Shown: positions 6,026 to 6,473 of the stretch, piece by piece
Numbering within the stretch: position 1 is the first letter of the stretch
Layout of the letters: the number at the start of each line of letters is the position of its first letter
Assembly (NCBI GenBank): GCA_038849025.1
Contig: JAWCNE010000067.1
Coordinates: 1 to 6,473, forward strand
Length of the DNA: 6,473 bases
Direction of reading: 5' to 3'
From: WUQU01 sp038849025
GTDB lineage: Archaea; Thermoproteota; Bathyarchaeia; Bathyarchaeales; Bathycorpusculaceae
Translations under genes and position numbers: made by a program
The notes under the pieces: generated by a model
What the model was told of the DNA's origin: nothing
The model's database searches: none
What the model saw: only the letters and a program-made list of their open reading frames with translations

Positions 6026-6056
6026 GTAGGTACCTACTATCATATTAGGTACCTAC
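6026..6056. repeat. 11-bp inverted repeat made of two GGTACC palindromes, abutting the transposase start
   Basis: GTAGGTACCTA (6026-6036) and TAGGTACCTAC (6046-6056) are exact reverse complements with a 9-base spacer. Each arm is itself palindromic: GTAGGTACCTAC (6026-6037) is a perfect 12-bp palindrome and TAGGTACCTA (6046-6055) a perfect 10-bp one; centres are 19 bp apart. A third, weaker copy, TCGGTACCTA, lies at 6071-6080. The arms sit between the minus-strand TATA candidate and the ATG at 6024, so they could be operators. In RNA they could form a hairpin directly before the start codon. Confidence 0.75.
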
Positions 6057-6057
6057 G

Positions 6058-6068
6058 CCATATAAATG
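6058..6068 (-). promoter_or_regulatory. TATA-box candidate for the transposase
   Basis: On the minus strand CATTTATATGG is a good archaeal TATA box. The expected start is near 6036-6039, at the edge of the 12-bp palindrome and about 13 bases before ATG 6024. The complementary sequence (ATATAAAT) could also serve the divergent gene. Confidence 0.45.
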
Positions 6069-6079
6069 TTTCGGTACCT

Positions 6080-6092
6080 AAAATTTATATGG
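6080..6092 (+). promoter_or_regulatory. TATA-box candidate for the SpoVT/AbrB-like gene
   Basis: AAAATTTATATGG is a TATA-like element directly after the third GGTACCTA copy. Transcription would start near 6112-6115, just ahead of AGGG (6114-6117), which lies seven bases before TTG 6125. The alternative TATA at 6060-6067 would give a leader of about 35 bases containing the whole ribosome site. Confidence 0.4.
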
Positions 6093-6124
6093 AAGAATGT
6101 GCACTATCCAAATAGGGAAATGAG

Positions 6125-6319
6125 TTGAGACTTCAGAAGCAGTTATCACGAAAAGCTGAAGGAAAGGAGTATTCCAAATGGGTTATAGTTATTTCACCAA
6201 AGCAAATAGAGATGCTTGGTTGGAAAAACGGAGAAGAAATCGAGGGAGAGGTGAGGGGTGGCAAACTCATTCTAAAAAGTGCAACAAGCAAAAAGTCAAA
6301 GAAAACTGCTAGGGCTTAA
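6125..6319 (+). CDS. Small SpoVT/AbrB-fold DNA-binding protein
   Basis: The 64-residue protein matches the swapped-hairpin AbrB pattern used by transcription regulators and antitoxins: KQLSRKAEGKEYSKWVIVISPKQIEMLGWKNGEEIEGEVRGGKLILK, with SPKQIEMLGWKNGEEI (24-39) as the core motif and KLILK (47-51) as the final strand. A basic tail (KKSKKTARA) follows. Such proteins act as dimers and usually bind short inverted repeats. The start is TTG 6125; a stop (TAG 6113-6115) lies upstream in frame and no in-frame ATG precedes it. AGGG at 6114-6117 is a modest ribosome site. The ATG at 6120 is out of frame and terminates at once. No toxin gene is seen next to it: downstream comes an opposing gene whose end overlaps by 11 bases. 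It is divergent from the transposase across the GGTACCTA repeats, so it may regulate itself, the transposase, or both; this is inference. Confidence 0.8.
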   Translation: MRLQKQLSRKAEGKEYSKWVIVISPKQIEMLGWKNGEEIEGEVRGGKLILKSATSKKSKKTARA

Positions 6320-6473
6320 GGATGTCACGAAGTTTGGCTACAGCAGGTTTTACTTTCTGAATTATTTGGTCAACTTCATCATCTTGGAGTTCTTTCATAG
6401 GATTTAGGGTATTTTGATTTTCACTTGGACTTAAATCCATTATTGTGTAGATTTGTGGTTTTCCTCCCACAGT
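6309..6473 (-). CDS. C-terminal end of an unidentified protein, possibly winged-helix (5' end outside the window)
   Basis: A minus-strand frame is open from the right edge for 54 codons and ends at TAG (6311-6309). It reads VGGKPQIYTIMDLSPSEN, then a charged helical end EVDQIIQKVKPAVAKLRDILKP. The sequence looks protein-like and the helix is amphipathic. GGKPxIYTI resembles the 'wing' of archaeal winged-helix proteins, where a GG(R/K)Px-x-Y motif follows the recognition helix, but this is a short match and not decisive. The gene converges on the SpoVT/AbrB-like gene and overlaps its last 11 bases. No start is in the window, so size and identity remain open. Confidence 0.55.
   Translation of the reverse strand, partial: TVGGKPQIYTIMDLSPSENQNTLNPMKELQDDEVDQIIQKVKPAVAKLRDILKP

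Noticed and set aside
6026..6056. The GGTACC inverted repeat as an insertion-sequence end or a CRISPR fragment.
   Set aside because: Both arms lie on the same side of the transposase gene with no partner at the other end, and there are no regularly spaced repeat-spacer units.
4860..6124. Terminal inverted repeats bounding an insertion sequence.
   Set aside because: Comparing both flanks by eye gave only weak A/T-rich similarity, not a repeat that could be defended.

Overview
The window is most likely from an archaeon, and the gene style best fits Candidatus Bathyarchaeia or a related anaerobic Thermoproteota lineage. The reasons are an Mvh-type [NiFe] hydrogenase large subunit with an archaeal-style maturation protease, A/T-rich TATA-like boxes about 25-35 bases ahead of genes, TTG starts, purine-rich Shine-Dalgarno sequences, membrane-anchored surface proteins rich in N-glycosylation sequons, and a small SpoVT/AbrB-fold protein of archaeal type. 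The taxonomic placement is inference; there is no rRNA marker here.

Positions 1-1730 are the conserved, energy-metabolism end. The C-terminal ~394 residues of the hydrogenase large subunit enter from the left edge. They are followed in the same direction by the endopeptidase expected to trim that subunit's C-terminal tail after nickel insertion.

Positions 1731-2333 look eroded. They hold a short coding remnant with an in-frame TGA, then a glyoxalase/VOC-fold gene whose frame breaks at a run of five A's. Restoring one A gives a complete ~125-residue VOC protein.

Positions 2373-4320 are a two-gene minus-strand operon for unknown exported proteins. The first is a 459-residue surface protein with N-glycosylation sequons, an InlB-B-repeat-like domain and an unusual C-terminus of eight glycines plus cysteine. 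The second is a 177-residue protein with one N-terminal membrane helix. The genes overlap by 7 bases (ATGTTAA), and the polyglycine codons also supply the ribosome-binding region of the second gene.

Positions 4321-4885 hold an intergenic region with a direct repeat and a palindrome, then a small plus-strand protein with a membrane helix at each end. Positions 4882-6024 (minus) encode a transposase combining a SWIM zinc finger, a zinc ribbon and a DDE catalytic domain; no terminal inverted repeats could be found. Its start abuts an 11-bp inverted repeat built from two GGTACC palindromes. A divergent SpoVT/AbrB-like gene (6125-6319) lies across this control region and is a candidate regulator. 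The right edge holds the C-terminal 54 codons of another minus-strand gene, possibly a winged-helix protein.

No RNA gene or CRISPR array was found. The longest stretch without an intact gene is about 226 bases (1731-1956).
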